Positions 23,595 through 34,709 of a stretch of 64,000 nt of DNA are shown one piece after another (the first letter of the stretch is position 1; every line of letters starts with the position of its first letter). This stretch comes from Bradysia coprophila (taxonomy: Eukaryota; Arthropoda; Insecta; Diptera; Sciaridae): contig NW_023503295.1 of assembly GCF_014529535.1 (NCBI RefSeq), positions 5,688,663-5,752,662 of the forward strand. The letters are read 5' to 3'. A model generated the notes under the pieces. The model worked only from the letters and a program-made list of their open reading frames with translations, did not search any database and was not told the origin of the DNA. The translations under genes and the position numbers were made by a program.

Positions 23595-23950
23595 ACCCAG
23601 TAAAATAGCTCCCACCTTTTGGGCGGGCCAGGTGACTGACAATTTTTGCAATGTAATTTTGATCAGCAAATTTTTCATTCTTAAACTTCCGAAGCATCTT
23701 AAATCACTGTCACCGATACAAAAATCTACATTCTCATTTATTTTTGCTAAACTAACTTCAATCGGTGATCAGCTTCAGTTGTTGAAGAGTACATCTAAGC
23801 ATCTCTTCCAAAGAAAGGACATACTTCGGTTGGTGATATGCTGTTAAAGAGTTAACATCCTTGCCAATTAAAGGACATTCAGTCGGTGATGAGCTGTTAA
23901 AGAGTAAACATCTCTGAGGACAAAACAAGGACATACTACTACAAGGTCTT
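23595..23950 (+). mobile_element. Terminal fragment of the foldback-type transposon
   Basis: It begins CTCCCACCTTTTGGGCGGGC, continues with TGACTGACAATTTTTGCAATG, and holds three units of the 56-base repeat ('gatgagctgttaaagagtaaacatctct'). It matches 1470-1700 and, inverted, 62060-62385. The rest of the element is absent. Confidence 0.75.
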
Positions 23951-24084
23951 ACGTAGGGTCATGATTATCTTAAAAGAAATTCTGTGAACGCAGAATTTTT
24001 CTATTTTGTGTAAAGAATGTAAATAAATTATAAAAATATTGTCTGTTTCCCGACTATGACTTTCGTTCGCCAGTGGCCAGTTTT

Positions 24085-25318
24085 TAGACCCGTACGAAGT
24101 ACTGGGGTCTTATGGGTTTACGCATACGTTTGTAACACGTCGAATTGGACTCCCTGAGTAAGGGGAAACCTATTGTGGTTGTCTAGAGATGCCAAATCCG
24201 CGAAAAAAAAAATGTCCGTCTGTCCGTCTGTCCGTCTGTCTGCACGATAACTTGAGTAAAACGCATCCGATTTTGAAAATTCTTTTTTTTCCCGTTTGGT
24301 AATGTCAAAAGACAGGCTAAGTTCGAAGATGAGTGATTTTGGATCGACCCCTCCCGAGCTGTGGCCCAATAAGTGCTTTACGGTTTTTCGACGATATCTC
24401 CGGACATTTAAACGTTAAACTTGTAAGTGATACGTCAAATAAAAGGTATTTACAATACCGATCGACAAAAAAAAAGTTTATGGAAATCGGATGACTGACT
24501 CGTGAGTTAGACCCCTTGGTGTGGAACAGGCACAGGGCGGCAAGCAGTTTTTGCTTGTAGGTCGGCCACATTTGAACATATTTCGTCTGTTTTAGCTTTA
24601 TTAGATAGGTATTGACCGTACCAATCAGGGAAAAAATTTTTTATGAAATTATGTTCTCCGGAGCGTGAGCTAGGTCTCTTGGAGTGAGCTCTTATCTGGC
24701 TACTCGGAAGTACAGTGAACGTGGTGTATTTTGACAATATCTCGAGTAAATTTTGACCGAATTTCATGATTTTTTTTTTGTTTGAAAGGTATTAACGAAT
24801 GTAAAGCGTCGGTACTATTTCCGGTCTCCTAACAAAATGGCCGCCGGCGGCCATATTGGATTTTAGTAAAATAGAAATATCTTGGGAAAAATGATACTTA
24901 GAGAGTTTCTGTTAACATGGAAATAATTTGTTATGTGTGTGGGGTTTCAGGGATTCCATATACGGACATCTATATATACCTATATACAGCTATATTGAGC
25001 TATATACAGGCATATAGAGCTATATAATAGCATATATTTATCTGTGAAATGTTTATTTATAGTGAAATATAGTTAAATATAGCGGTATATAGCTGTTTAA
25101 ATAGGAATTTATGAAATTTGTCTTCGTACGGGGCTGTCTATATTGCCTCCGGCAATTTAGTTGTATATGATAACAAGGCAAAGAGTGGATAATGTAAGTG
25201 ATTTTAAAGGGAGAATAGTTTTTCAGCAGAGAAGAAAATGAAGTAAGAGAAATGAAGAGTTTCACATTAAAGGCTTTTGATACGAATAGGTGTTTCGTAC
25301 GGGTCGGCGTTAGCTATG
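24085..25318 (-). mobile_element. Non-autonomous TIR element, copy 2 (inverted)
   Basis: This is the inverted near-identical partner of 13945-15175. Shared sequence extends from AAACATAGCTAACGCC at one end to GTACGGGTCTAAAAA at the other, which fixes the true termini. It carries an extra GACAGACG unit compared with copy 1. Confidence 0.75.
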
Positions 25319-25436
25319 TTTTCTTTTTTATATTGCCAATGACGATGCCTATGACCATTCGATGCGTATGACCATTCGTTTGTTCTGCCAAATAATACTG
25401 TACCACCCCTACCAACGATACTTTTTCGTTTGATTG

Positions 25437-25618
25437 TAATGTACCAATCCAACGATTGTTGTACCAATCCACTGATTGCTGTACCAATTTATTGCTGTAC
25501 CATCTCGACTGCTTGTTGTACCAATCCAATGATTGTCGTACCAATCCAATGAGTGTCGTACCAATCCAATGATTGTCGCACCAATCCAATGATTGTTGTA
25601 CCAACCCAACGATTGATT
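25437..25618. repeat. 20-base minisatellite, about nine units
   Basis: Head-to-tail units of GTACCAATCCAATGATTGTC with point changes. Because unit length is not a multiple of three, each frame gives similar QQSLDWY-like peptides; these are artefacts of the repeat. Confidence 0.9.
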
Positions 25619-25683
25619 ATTTCTAATTTGCTTGACTTGTCCCTTGATCACTTAAATGTTATATATTATATGTTAAAGAACTA

Positions 25684-25984
25684 AATCCACGCGTTTAGTG
25701 GTATGCTTTGTAGCGCTGCATAAAAAAGCGGTCGAATCCGATATTTTGAATTTTTGTATGGGAATTCACAATCAAAGGTTGATATCTCCGCTGTTTTTAT
25801 AGAATAAGAGACAGATTTTGCTAGGTTTGAATCTTTTATGGAGTTTTATCGATTGACATACTCATTTGGGTAAAATAATTAGAAGAAAATTTTTACTCAA
25901 CATTTCCCATACAAAAATTCAAAATATCGGATTCGACCGCTTTTTTATGCAGCGCTACAAACCATACCACTAAATGCGTGGATT
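25684..25984. mobile_element. 300-base foldback MITE
   Basis: Arms of about 80 bases with only one or two mismatches start AATCCACGCGTTTAGTGGTA and close with the inverse. They include AAAAAAGCGGTCGAATCCGA. No clear target duplication was found. Confidence 0.85.
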
Positions 25985-26728
25985 GTAAACGTTCGGCGTA
26001 TTTTGCTCCTTAAATACTAGACTCTAGAAAGGTAATTTCAGGGTAAATATGGTCTTATATATTTAAGCGTTTGGAAGCATCTCGACGATGAAATTTGAGA
26101 ATCGTCTTCTTGAATGGTCCTTAATCGTAAAGTGTGAAATAAGAACGGTTCTTGTTTTCATCGAAACTACTGCAAATGGAACAATGAATCAATCGCCAGC
26201 AGGAGTTGACAATGAGAAAAGAAAAATATCAAAATGGCTGTAGGACAAGGCAGCTCTGTCTTGCTGTCGGACCTTGACAGTGGAAAATTTGAAAAACTTA
26301 CATAAAATAATTCGAAACTTCCTGCCAGTTTGTCATATGCAAATTTCTGCGTCATAATAGATCATTTTCAAGGCCGTTTGAAATGCCATAAACGTTAAGA
26401 AATGCCATAGACGTTTAGAAATGCCATCCACGTTAAAACTCTCTCATACAAATCAATGATTGAACAAAACGTTTAACGAAACTTAAGTGAGGTTACGTCT
26501 GAAAGAACCGTATCTTGAAGATGGTCTATAATCGTGTTCGAGGTGCCATTAACCATTACGACGGTCAAGGGCAAATGTGATTCGAACTAATAAGTGTCAA
26601 ACATAAACGAAAGAGCATTGACACCTGTACGGATAACATCTCTTTTGACGTCTACTCATTGTCTCTGAGTGCTGGCGTCAGTCTAGTATACACCTTGATC
26701 AAGAGCAGACATATTCAGTTTGAGCGTC

Positions 26729-26756
26729 AGTAAAACAACGTTATCGTCTATTTCTG
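26729..26756 (+). promoter_or_regulatory. Proposed transcription start and 5' UTR exon of the pseudokinase gene
   Basis: An initiator-type GCGTCAGT (A at 26729) lies 28 bases before a strong donor CTG|GTGAGT. The coding part begins only after an acceptor at 28489, so a leader intron of about 1.7 kb is likely. GCGTCAGT also occurs at 26675 just above, so the exact start is uncertain. Confidence 0.35.
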
Positions 26757-27487
26757 GTGAGTCACGTTTACTTTTTGTTATTAGAATTAATGTTACAATT
26801 GTTATTGATCCTGTCACGATCAATTATTGATAATTAACGTGTCGTATATTCTTTGTAACAAAATGATTGTTAGGTTCGACAAATGTTGCAAAAAAATTAT
26901 TTATCCAAGCCTGTGATGGTAATCTAGCGTCTCCAAGCATTTCACATTAAATTGTGTTGAAATGTAAGACATCATTCATTGCGCTTTGACGGCCAGATTT
27001 CAATAGCTGAATTTTTTATTGTTAAATCTGATGATAAGCAGGTTTGAATGAAACTTAAAAAAAAATAGAATTGTCAAATCTGTCTGTCAGAACGAATAAA
27101 TCTATAAAACAAAAATAAAAAATGGTCGACTTCTGGTTGAAAATATTTGATTCTGAGACGATATTTTGATTTGTTGTTCTTTGACTCTTCTTTAGCAGTC
27201 AATGTGAATGGTGTTAATCTCGCCTTGTGCTACTTTGAATGAAAAAGGACGGACGCCGGCGTCAATATTTTTGATGTAGTTTTTACCTCTTATCAGCATT
27301 CGGTTTCCGATAATTTATTATATTTGTTGTGGCTACCTCAGAATTGTCAATGTGGCTTTGCTTTGTCGAATTAATCGAAATCTTTACGTGCCTCGAAGTA
27401 CTGCCTTCCTTCTACGGCGTGACTGATTTTTTGCAATTCGCACACCAGAAGCGGACCTTTTCGTATGTATCTTCTAATGACATCGTT

Positions 27488-27661
27488 ATGCTTAAAACAA
27501 ACGAGGCATTCAAAACGTGTTTTGGTTCTATTTTTCATGACGAAATTTTCGAAACTGTCAAATGAAGTTAGAACTTTTTCTATTCAAAATCGCGATTGCT
27601 GCATCTGTCAATGAAAACTAGAACCAAAACACGTTTTCAATGCCTCGTTTGTTTTGAGCAT
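27488..27661. mobile_element. Hairpin MITE in the proposed leader intron
   Basis: ATGCTTAAAACAAACGAGGC and some 35 further bases pair with the end of the unit. It lies between the proposed 5' exon and the first coding exon; the rest of 26757-28489 shows no feature. Confidence 0.75.
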
Positions 27662-28715
27662 TAGCTGCCCAACGCTCGTACAATTATATTAATCAGTGTT
27701 ATGAAACTGAAACGAACGAAATCGGCGATTAAATAGGGCAAGTCCATTTCCATTGTTTACATTTTACCGACATTCACGCCGTATATGTACTACCTACAAT
27801 TTGAATTTCAAGTGCACGAGCGGATGAAAAAGTGAACCGAAAAACACATCCGAACGCATCCTTGTTTGAAAATGACGCTGCGTTAGAAAGACTGGCGTGG
27901 GAAAGATTTTGAATTTCGACCGCACCTGCGGCGTGAATTTCAAGTATTCTGTCGGGGATTAAACTGATAATTTGTATGGAAAAATATAAAGTTTTTCGCG
28001 AATTATTCAATTCATGTTTCGAATTTAGCGGAATAAATAATTATTTAGTGAAAAGACATTTACAAACTATTTTATGTGGCATTGCGGCAAATGAAAATAT
28101 TCGAGCGAAATATTAACGAAAAACGTTTATCGCCAAGCGTCGGTAATGCATTGTCGGTACAAATGTGAACAATAAAAATGAACTGACCTGCCTTATCATA
28201 GGGAACATTTTGGTTCTGTTTTCAAGTCTTGGACCTATTAATACCGCTCGGAACAGGAGTGAATCTGAAACGAGAAGCCTGAATTAAATAAGAAGAGTTT
28301 AGGTTGAACCTTGATCCAAACTGTTTTATTTCAGGTCTGGTAACTTCAGGCCAATCTGATTGTAATCGGGGCCTTATAAGTAATAGCGATTAATTAATGA
28401 CCAACCAAATAATGTTGTTAATAATGAGTTTTTGTTTTTGACTACGATTGAGCTTCAGTGAAACTAAAAGTTAAAATTTTCTTTCCCAGGAATCCATAGC
28501 GCTGAAACGTGTGGGGTTTTGCAAGTCTAAGAATCGTCTACGACAAAAGATATAAAACAACGAAGAATTTCGGTGATTATACGGATGAGGAAGAAAGAAG
28601 TCGTCGAAATATAGAGATAAAATAATAGAGACGAAGTAACCTACTAGACTGTTTATAAAAATAGCGAGCAACTTAAGTGAAATCATCGTCAGACTAATTG
28701 GAACATTTATTCAGA

Positions 28716-31700
28716 ATGTCTCGTTCCTTTTTAAACAAATCGTTAAATCGAAGTGGAAAAAAGGCCTATGCATCGGCCAATAACAACGCAATTACCGAGA
28801 ATGATAATCGCTTGAACAATACTGTTTGTGGAGCACCCATGAAAGCTCCATCCATCAAATTTCAACGAAACAATTCCCATCCAATTCCGAAAACAATTTG
28901 GAGTACCTCGCCGGTACGAGAGAATGTAAAACATTCCAGTCAACCAAAGAGTTTACGAAAGTTTCTCAAATTCATTCGACCGAACTCGGGAAAGAAAAAC
29001 CACTCAACGTATCGAGCTTGTGCATACGAACTTGATGCACCAGCTCTATCAGATGATCTAAATGCGTCTGCAAAGGCTGAGCAAAACGTTCAGAGTCAAT
29101 TGTACCGGCAAAATATTACCAAACGTGATGATGTGGTTGAACGTGCAGTCCCAAACAGTGTTCTCAAATCATCCATTAACGGTATCTATGATGTTGGTAA
29201 CGATAATGCACTCAATGAATTTGTGGATTTTGTTAGTCCGGTCACAATAACAGATTCAGTTCAATCCATCGGTTCGAGGCCATTATATCAGAGAGGTAAG
29301 ACGAACTAGTCACACAAATTGGTTTCCATAGAAATCAAACAGAGTTCCATTCCAGGTAAAAGAATCGACGGCACAAAGGACATTATATCGGAACTCGATG
29401 AGCTAGAACGATGGAGCCAAAATATATCACAAAGAATTTTAGCTGCAGCGGAACCGACTGTAGACATGGCAAGTTCAAATATTTATTTATTGTTTCGCTG
29501 TTTGTATGACTGATTTCGATCCAAGATCCACGACATAATTCCATGAATATTTATTTTTAGAACGTTAATGTCATTAATTGCCAACCAAGAGAAATCCAAC
29601 CGAAGCGAAGTGTTCTAAGGAACACCATTGCATTACCAGTGCATTTTTCGTCGGGATACTTCCGTAAGACACCGGTATCGCTGAGAAAATGTTGTTCACC
29701 TGACTCAGTATCCGCAGTACTAGCTGAAGAGGCGATTGAACGAGACTACGATATTTTAAAGTAAATGTCCATCCCATACGCTTCGGTATTGGAATATGAA
29801 AATTTCTCATTATTTTGGTTTTTCTCAACAGCAACGTGAAACATTCAAACATCATTCTTTTGATGGCAGCTAGCTACCATCAGAAATCATTGGTACACAT
29901 GACACTGGTACTGGAGCCCGTCGATTACACACTGAACTATTCCATTCATGAAATGGACACAACAATGTCGGTAGGTCAGTCCATATCGGTTGTTCAACAA
30001 ATCGCTAGTGCTGCCTTGTATCTCCACGAGTGTGGCTACATCCATTCGAACATCTCCAGCCACAATGTCCTTGTACGAGAAAATACGTGGTGCGTGAAAC
30101 TTTCATCGTTTGAACTTACGACGGAGGTCGATTTTGCTCGGACGCGAATGGAGCTTATGACCGAATATCGCCATAAATTGTCAACACTGAACAGCCGATG
30201 CGACGATGCACGGGCAGAAGATGAGACTGCTTCGATGTGGGATCAGTACAGGCAAATGTCAAAACTGTTGCCAACGCTGAAATGTTCTCCCAATACACAG
30301 CCGAAGCATTTGAGTAAGATGTCCAGACATCTAAGCTATGACACCACCTACCGTCAACATCTGTCGCTGCACAATTTTCAAGCACCAGAACTTTTAACCA
30401 CGAAAGAGCGGTTTGTCTTTCCAACACAAAAGGCTGACATCTACTCGCTGTGTCTACTGCTATGGGAAATGCTGAACAATTGCGTGCCCTTCGTTGTGTA
30501 TAGTCAAGTGGATATGGAAAGAAAGATCCAATCGAACAATCTGAGTTTGCCGTTTTTTGAACGGGAAAAGTGCCAGCCGTTCATGGACATGTTTAAGATT
30601 GGCTTAGCGTTAACTCCTGAAAAACGAACAATCGATGTACAACAATTGATCACAATGCTGGAGAACATCCAGTTTAAAATTCAGTCTGATAAGAAGGACC
30701 AGGAACCACACGTAGGACGGACCGATACCAGTGAAGATGACTCCCACCACCATCATCATCAGAATGAGAACCTACACATAAATATGGTTCCAGAGGAGCA
30801 TCCAATAAATATGAGCTTATCGACAAGTTCAATATTTTCTCCCAATTCTACGGAATTCAATCAACACTTACACCAAAACGAAGTAACCAGCACGAAGACG
30901 AAGCGAAGGAAGTCTACACAAAAATTCTTCAAGAAAAACACTTTTCGGCAATTGTTCAAGGATTCCAGGGAAGCGGTACTCAGTGACGAATGTGAAAGTT
31001 TATTATCTCATTCTCAACTAAGCAAACAGATTGAAGCAATAGCTAGTGAAATTTGTCTTAATCAATCCAAAGAGGATAGTGAAAGCAAGTTCAATTCAAT
31101 CGTAGCAGCGTTGTCATCCGAGGAAAATGAATTTGAATCAAAAATGTTGGAAGAAAAACCGGCAGACAGAGGTAGTGGTAACCTGGACTCGTCGGAGAAT
31201 AACTTTGGAGAAAATTCATTTTTAAATTCTCCCAGTGCCTGGAAAAACGAAATCCGACTCAATTCCGGGTTATCAACTAAACGTTTGAAATCAGCGAATG
31301 AGGACATCGACGAACTGTTGACTGAAAACCACGATCAATCACAGCGATTGAACGATAGTAATCAATTGAACGTTAGCATACGTATCGTACACAATATTGC
31401 CTCACCAAAGAAAAGCTCTCTGGTTATGTCAAAAATTAAATTTTTTGATTCGAACACGAAAACGTCATGCAACACACCCCGTACATCAAATACTAAAGTT
31501 AGCAACAATCGCAGAGTAGACGACATCGACGTAAATTACTCAGCCAATTATCCCATTAAAGATTCGAGTTTCAAAGAATTAGTCGAATTGGACGATATAG
31601 CACCTTCCACATTAGTGCCCAATTGCGGCACTTTACGAATGTCCCAAAGAGAATATCCATTGTCAAATGTTGATCAGCCCGTCATAACCAGCCATTCTAA

Positions 31701-32627
31701 AGGTTCACATGATGCAGCAGAAAATACCAAAGCTGGTGCTTCGAGATGGCCATCGGTACGCGACAGAATTTTGCAATTTGAGAAGCACAGCGGCCTGACT
31801 ACGAAACCATCGCCACCGTTGCGAGTAGCAACAGAATTTGTGAAAAGCATATCAAAGTACGTAATCGGCACCCAATCAAATGCCGTAAGGGTCACTGAAA
31901 CACCAACAGTAATCAGGCGGCCTGTTGAGAGTGAAAGTATTGTGCCAGGTGTTGCCTTAGATAAACAGATTCACGTATTTAATCAAATGACCTCGGCTCG
32001 TCAAAAACAGTCTCCTGAAATTACATCAAATACGAGTCAACCACGTCGAAGATCGGCAGAATTAGACGATGCAGACCGACCTAAAATTGTGGAGATGATT
32101 GGAGCTTATCACACTACGTGTGCCAGCCGAAAAGGATTATTGAGTCCTACTGCGGAAATAACAAAAGATGGATCATGTCATGGTCAAACGAAATATGCTA
32201 ACAAGGATTGCACAGGCACAACAAAAATGTCGGCAGATGAATTAAGAGCTTGTAAGTTATCAGATTGTATTTTTAAAAAAATTTCTAATTTATTGTTAAT
32301 CCATTATGTTCCCCTCATAGCAACATGCGACTCGGATGCTGACAGATCATTCGACGTAACTGATCATTCGTTATCGTCGCCAGTGACAAACAGCCAAGGA
32401 ACACCTCAGAGGCGCTATCGTGTTCGTGTGCAAGTAGATCAGGTAAAAGATATTTTTCTTCAATCAATTAAATTCTCCGAGTCATTTTAAATCTTATTTT
32501 TCAGAACAATCATTCCATTGAAGACCTGTACATAGACGACGATTTTGATCAGGGACTTGGCCTTGGCGCTAACATAGAATTACAGTCCGATGGTTCCGAT
32601 TTCTTCAACTTTGACTTCATTTTATAG
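28716..32627 (+). CDS. Large pseudokinase with long disordered tail (possibly TEX14-like)
   Basis: Six coding exons (28716-29295, 29356-29468, 29561-29760, 29832-32251, 32321-32442, 32505-32627) join in phase into 1185 residues. Residues 1-230 are basic and disordered. A kinase fold spans about 265-580: VSLRK (270-274) stands for the VAIK strand, AEEAIERDYDIL for helix C, then VKHSNIILLMAAS. The catalytic loop reads IHSNISSHNVLV where HRD is expected (369-371), and the Mg loop is SFE, not DFG (390-392). APE is kept at 482-484 and DIYSLCLLLWEM follows. So both catalytic Asp residues are missing and about 90 residues are inserted before APE. The tail (580-1185) is polar with a His run near HHHHHQNEN and an acidic end. 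TEX14, a germ-cell bridge pseudokinase, is the closest fold I can suggest, at low certainty. Intron 29469-29560 begins with GC. AATAAA lies at 32678. Confidence 0.85.
29469..29560 (+). other. GC-AG intron in the pseudokinase gene
   Basis: The exon end ATG|GCAAGT fits the consensus of GC donors, the acceptor is TATTTTTAG, and only this junction keeps frame between PTVDM and NVNVINC. No GT donor nearby restores phase. Confidence 0.7.
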
Positions 32628-32934
32628 GAATGCTAATTCCGAACCCGAACCGAAAAAATTGTGCACGTTTCCAGTAAAATAAATTAGCGTCGAAGCAAAC
32701 ATTATAGGGGACCTTTAAGATGGTATCATTGGTTTAAATGGATTAGCATAGTCTATTCTAACATACACAGTCGATCAAAACATAATTCAAGATGCACAAA
32801 CAGAAAGAGAAAAGGATGAACATTGGGTTGGGTTTTCTTATTTTTCATAGAAGACGTATCTAACAAGGCATAAGAGGTTAACTCAGAACCAGGTTACATT
32901 GGAAAGTCACGTTTACACTTGGTGTAAAGGTCCA

Positions 32935-33325
32935 AAACATGCTCAACGGTATTAAGGACAAAGAAAACAAACAATCGGCTGGTGTATATTCCGTACCATG
33001 CAACTCATGCGATGGAAAATACATTGGACACTCGAAAGTTTAGATTAGATTAGAAGACAATCAAGGTAACGTCCGAGTATACCACAAATCAGTGATTGCA
33101 AGACACAAAATCAACAAAGGTCTGGGGAAAATAAAAGAAGGATTAGCCATCCAACAGCACTTCAGTCCATTAATGAATACCGATCCGGTTAATTCTAATC
33201 AATTAATGGACACAAATTACAAAATTCAAAAACATCACATAGAAACCAATAGGAATACAATTAAGAGCCTTACTCTTAGCGAGCGAGCGAAGCTCATGAT
33301 TTTGATGTTCACTCGGTGAGGGTCA
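32935..33325 (+). pseudogene. Penelope-like retroelement, GIY-YIG endonuclease relic
   Basis: One frame reads AGVYSVPCNSCDGKYIGHSKV, which has the GIY-YIG core (GVY...YIG) with the paired Cys seen in Penelope-like elements, then meets a stop. The adjoining frame (33092-33319) continues with KINKGLGKIKEG and ETNRNTIKSLTLSERAKL, like the C-terminal part of that domain. The reverse transcriptase part is absent. It lies just after the 3' end of the pseudokinase gene. Confidence 0.65.
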
Positions 33326-33385
33326 AAACTAAAATATGCTTGATATGTAACCGTACGTTAAATAAATAAATAGTACATTATAACA

Positions 33386-33542
33386 CGATGTGATCAGTAG
33401 ATAGTGATTTTTGAGTATGTTATACATATCCTCGAAGAATACAAACAAACAATATTTACAACGAGTGTTAGTAAACATTGTTTGTTTGCATTTTTCGAGA
33501 ATATGTATAACATTCGAGATATTGACTCTCCTGATCACTTCG
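33386..33542. mobile_element. Hairpin MITE, CGATGTGATCAG ends
   Basis: Arms of about 70 bases pair with several mismatches and include TGTTATACATATCCTCGAAG and its inverse. It is older than most hairpins in the window, judging by divergence. Confidence 0.65.
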
Positions 33543-33549
33543 TTTTATA

Positions 33550-34260
33550 CTTTATTTCGAATGTAGAGATATGTTGAAACTATTAACAATTTAACACAAA
33601 TAAACGTTAGGTACTAAATGTGAATTTTGCTTTTAATAATTTCGGTGCACACGAAATTCCAAAAGGTAAGAAATATGGGACGGCATCAAGTAAATATGAT
33701 TATTACAAAAATCGGTTACAACACATGCAATTCGTATCAATGCGCATCACAAGATTGGGATTTTACGAATTTATCATAAGAGTCATACTGTCGTACAATC
33801 TACTAACGCAAACACAATTATACATTCTTTTTGGATTCTTTATTTTACACTAAACGAGTTAATAAATATTATTCACCTGTATTCAAATGTTTATTTTGAC
33901 GAGTTGGTGATTGTGATCCTAAGTCGAAGGCGCGGATCATTCTCCTAGTTTTCGAGAGGTCTTCAAAGAAGGTTCTTCGTTCAACATTTTCCATTTCTCT
34001 AAAGCTTCATCAAAATTAACAATAAAAGTTATGACTTGAGAGTTTACTTGTTATTAATTTGTGATTTTCAATGACATCAAACCATCACCAATGCGAGCGG
34101 AAATTTAGTTCAAGAGCTTTACAAAGTAACCAAATAATAACGCCATGATGATGTTCATTCTTTTCATTGGAATCGGACAATAAAATGTTAAAGCTACTGC
34201 AGAATCCCGATATATTAACAGTATAGTAAGTAAGTGTGTATAGTTAAGTGACATTTCGAA
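33550..34260. other. AT-rich intergenic stretch, nothing recognised
   Basis: The frame 33620-33853 (77 codons) has no domain or signal peptide and is probably chance. Confidence 0.4.
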
Positions 34261-34275
34261 AATGAGAGAGTAAAT

Positions 34276-34701
34276 CGAGGGGTGAGTCACTTCCATTTAA
34301 TCCATTTAATCCATTAAATCCATTTAATCCAAAAAAAAATTTTTTTGTTTTACCGAAATAATTAGGCCACCCACCTAAAAAATTTGTAAACTAATTACGA
34401 AAATTAGATTCGCACGATCCCCACGGCGTTTAAGTACTCGTGAGACATAGAAAAATTTTTTTTTGATAAAAATGGTATTAAATTTATTTAATCCATTTTA
34501 CACCAAATCTAAAAGTGGAATTTTATGCTTTTTAACGTTCTAGTATGACTTGTAGTACGTGGTTCGATCAAAATCAACCATTTTTAAGACTTTTAAAGTA
34601 TTTGGTAAAATGAACTTTTTTCCTATTTAATCCAATTTTTATTCCATTTAATCCATTTAATACCATTTAATCCATTTAATCTAAAAGTGACTCACCCCTC
34701 G
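34276..34701. mobile_element. MITE with CGAGGGGT ends made of ATTTAATCC repeats, large member
   Basis: A 426-base element with ends CGAGGGGTGAGTCACTT and its inverse, flanked by a perfect 8-base duplication GAGTAAAT (34268-34275, 34702-34709). Both sides of the interior are runs of CCATTTAAT units. It is the same family as 4328-4437. Confidence 0.88.
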
Positions 34702-34709
34702 GAGTAAAT

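Noticed and set aside
25437..25618. Possible CRISPR-like array of short repeats
   Set aside because: Units are contiguous with no unique spacers, and the sequence is eukaryotic.
25267..25651. Frames with repeated QQSLDWY-like peptides
   Set aside because: They come from the 20-base minisatellite and differ only by frame.
32252..32320. Read-through coding of this 69-base segment in the pseudokinase
   Set aside because: It is open and a multiple of three, but has GTAAGT and CCCTCATAG borders and AT-rich content; it is best read as an intron, though retention is possible.
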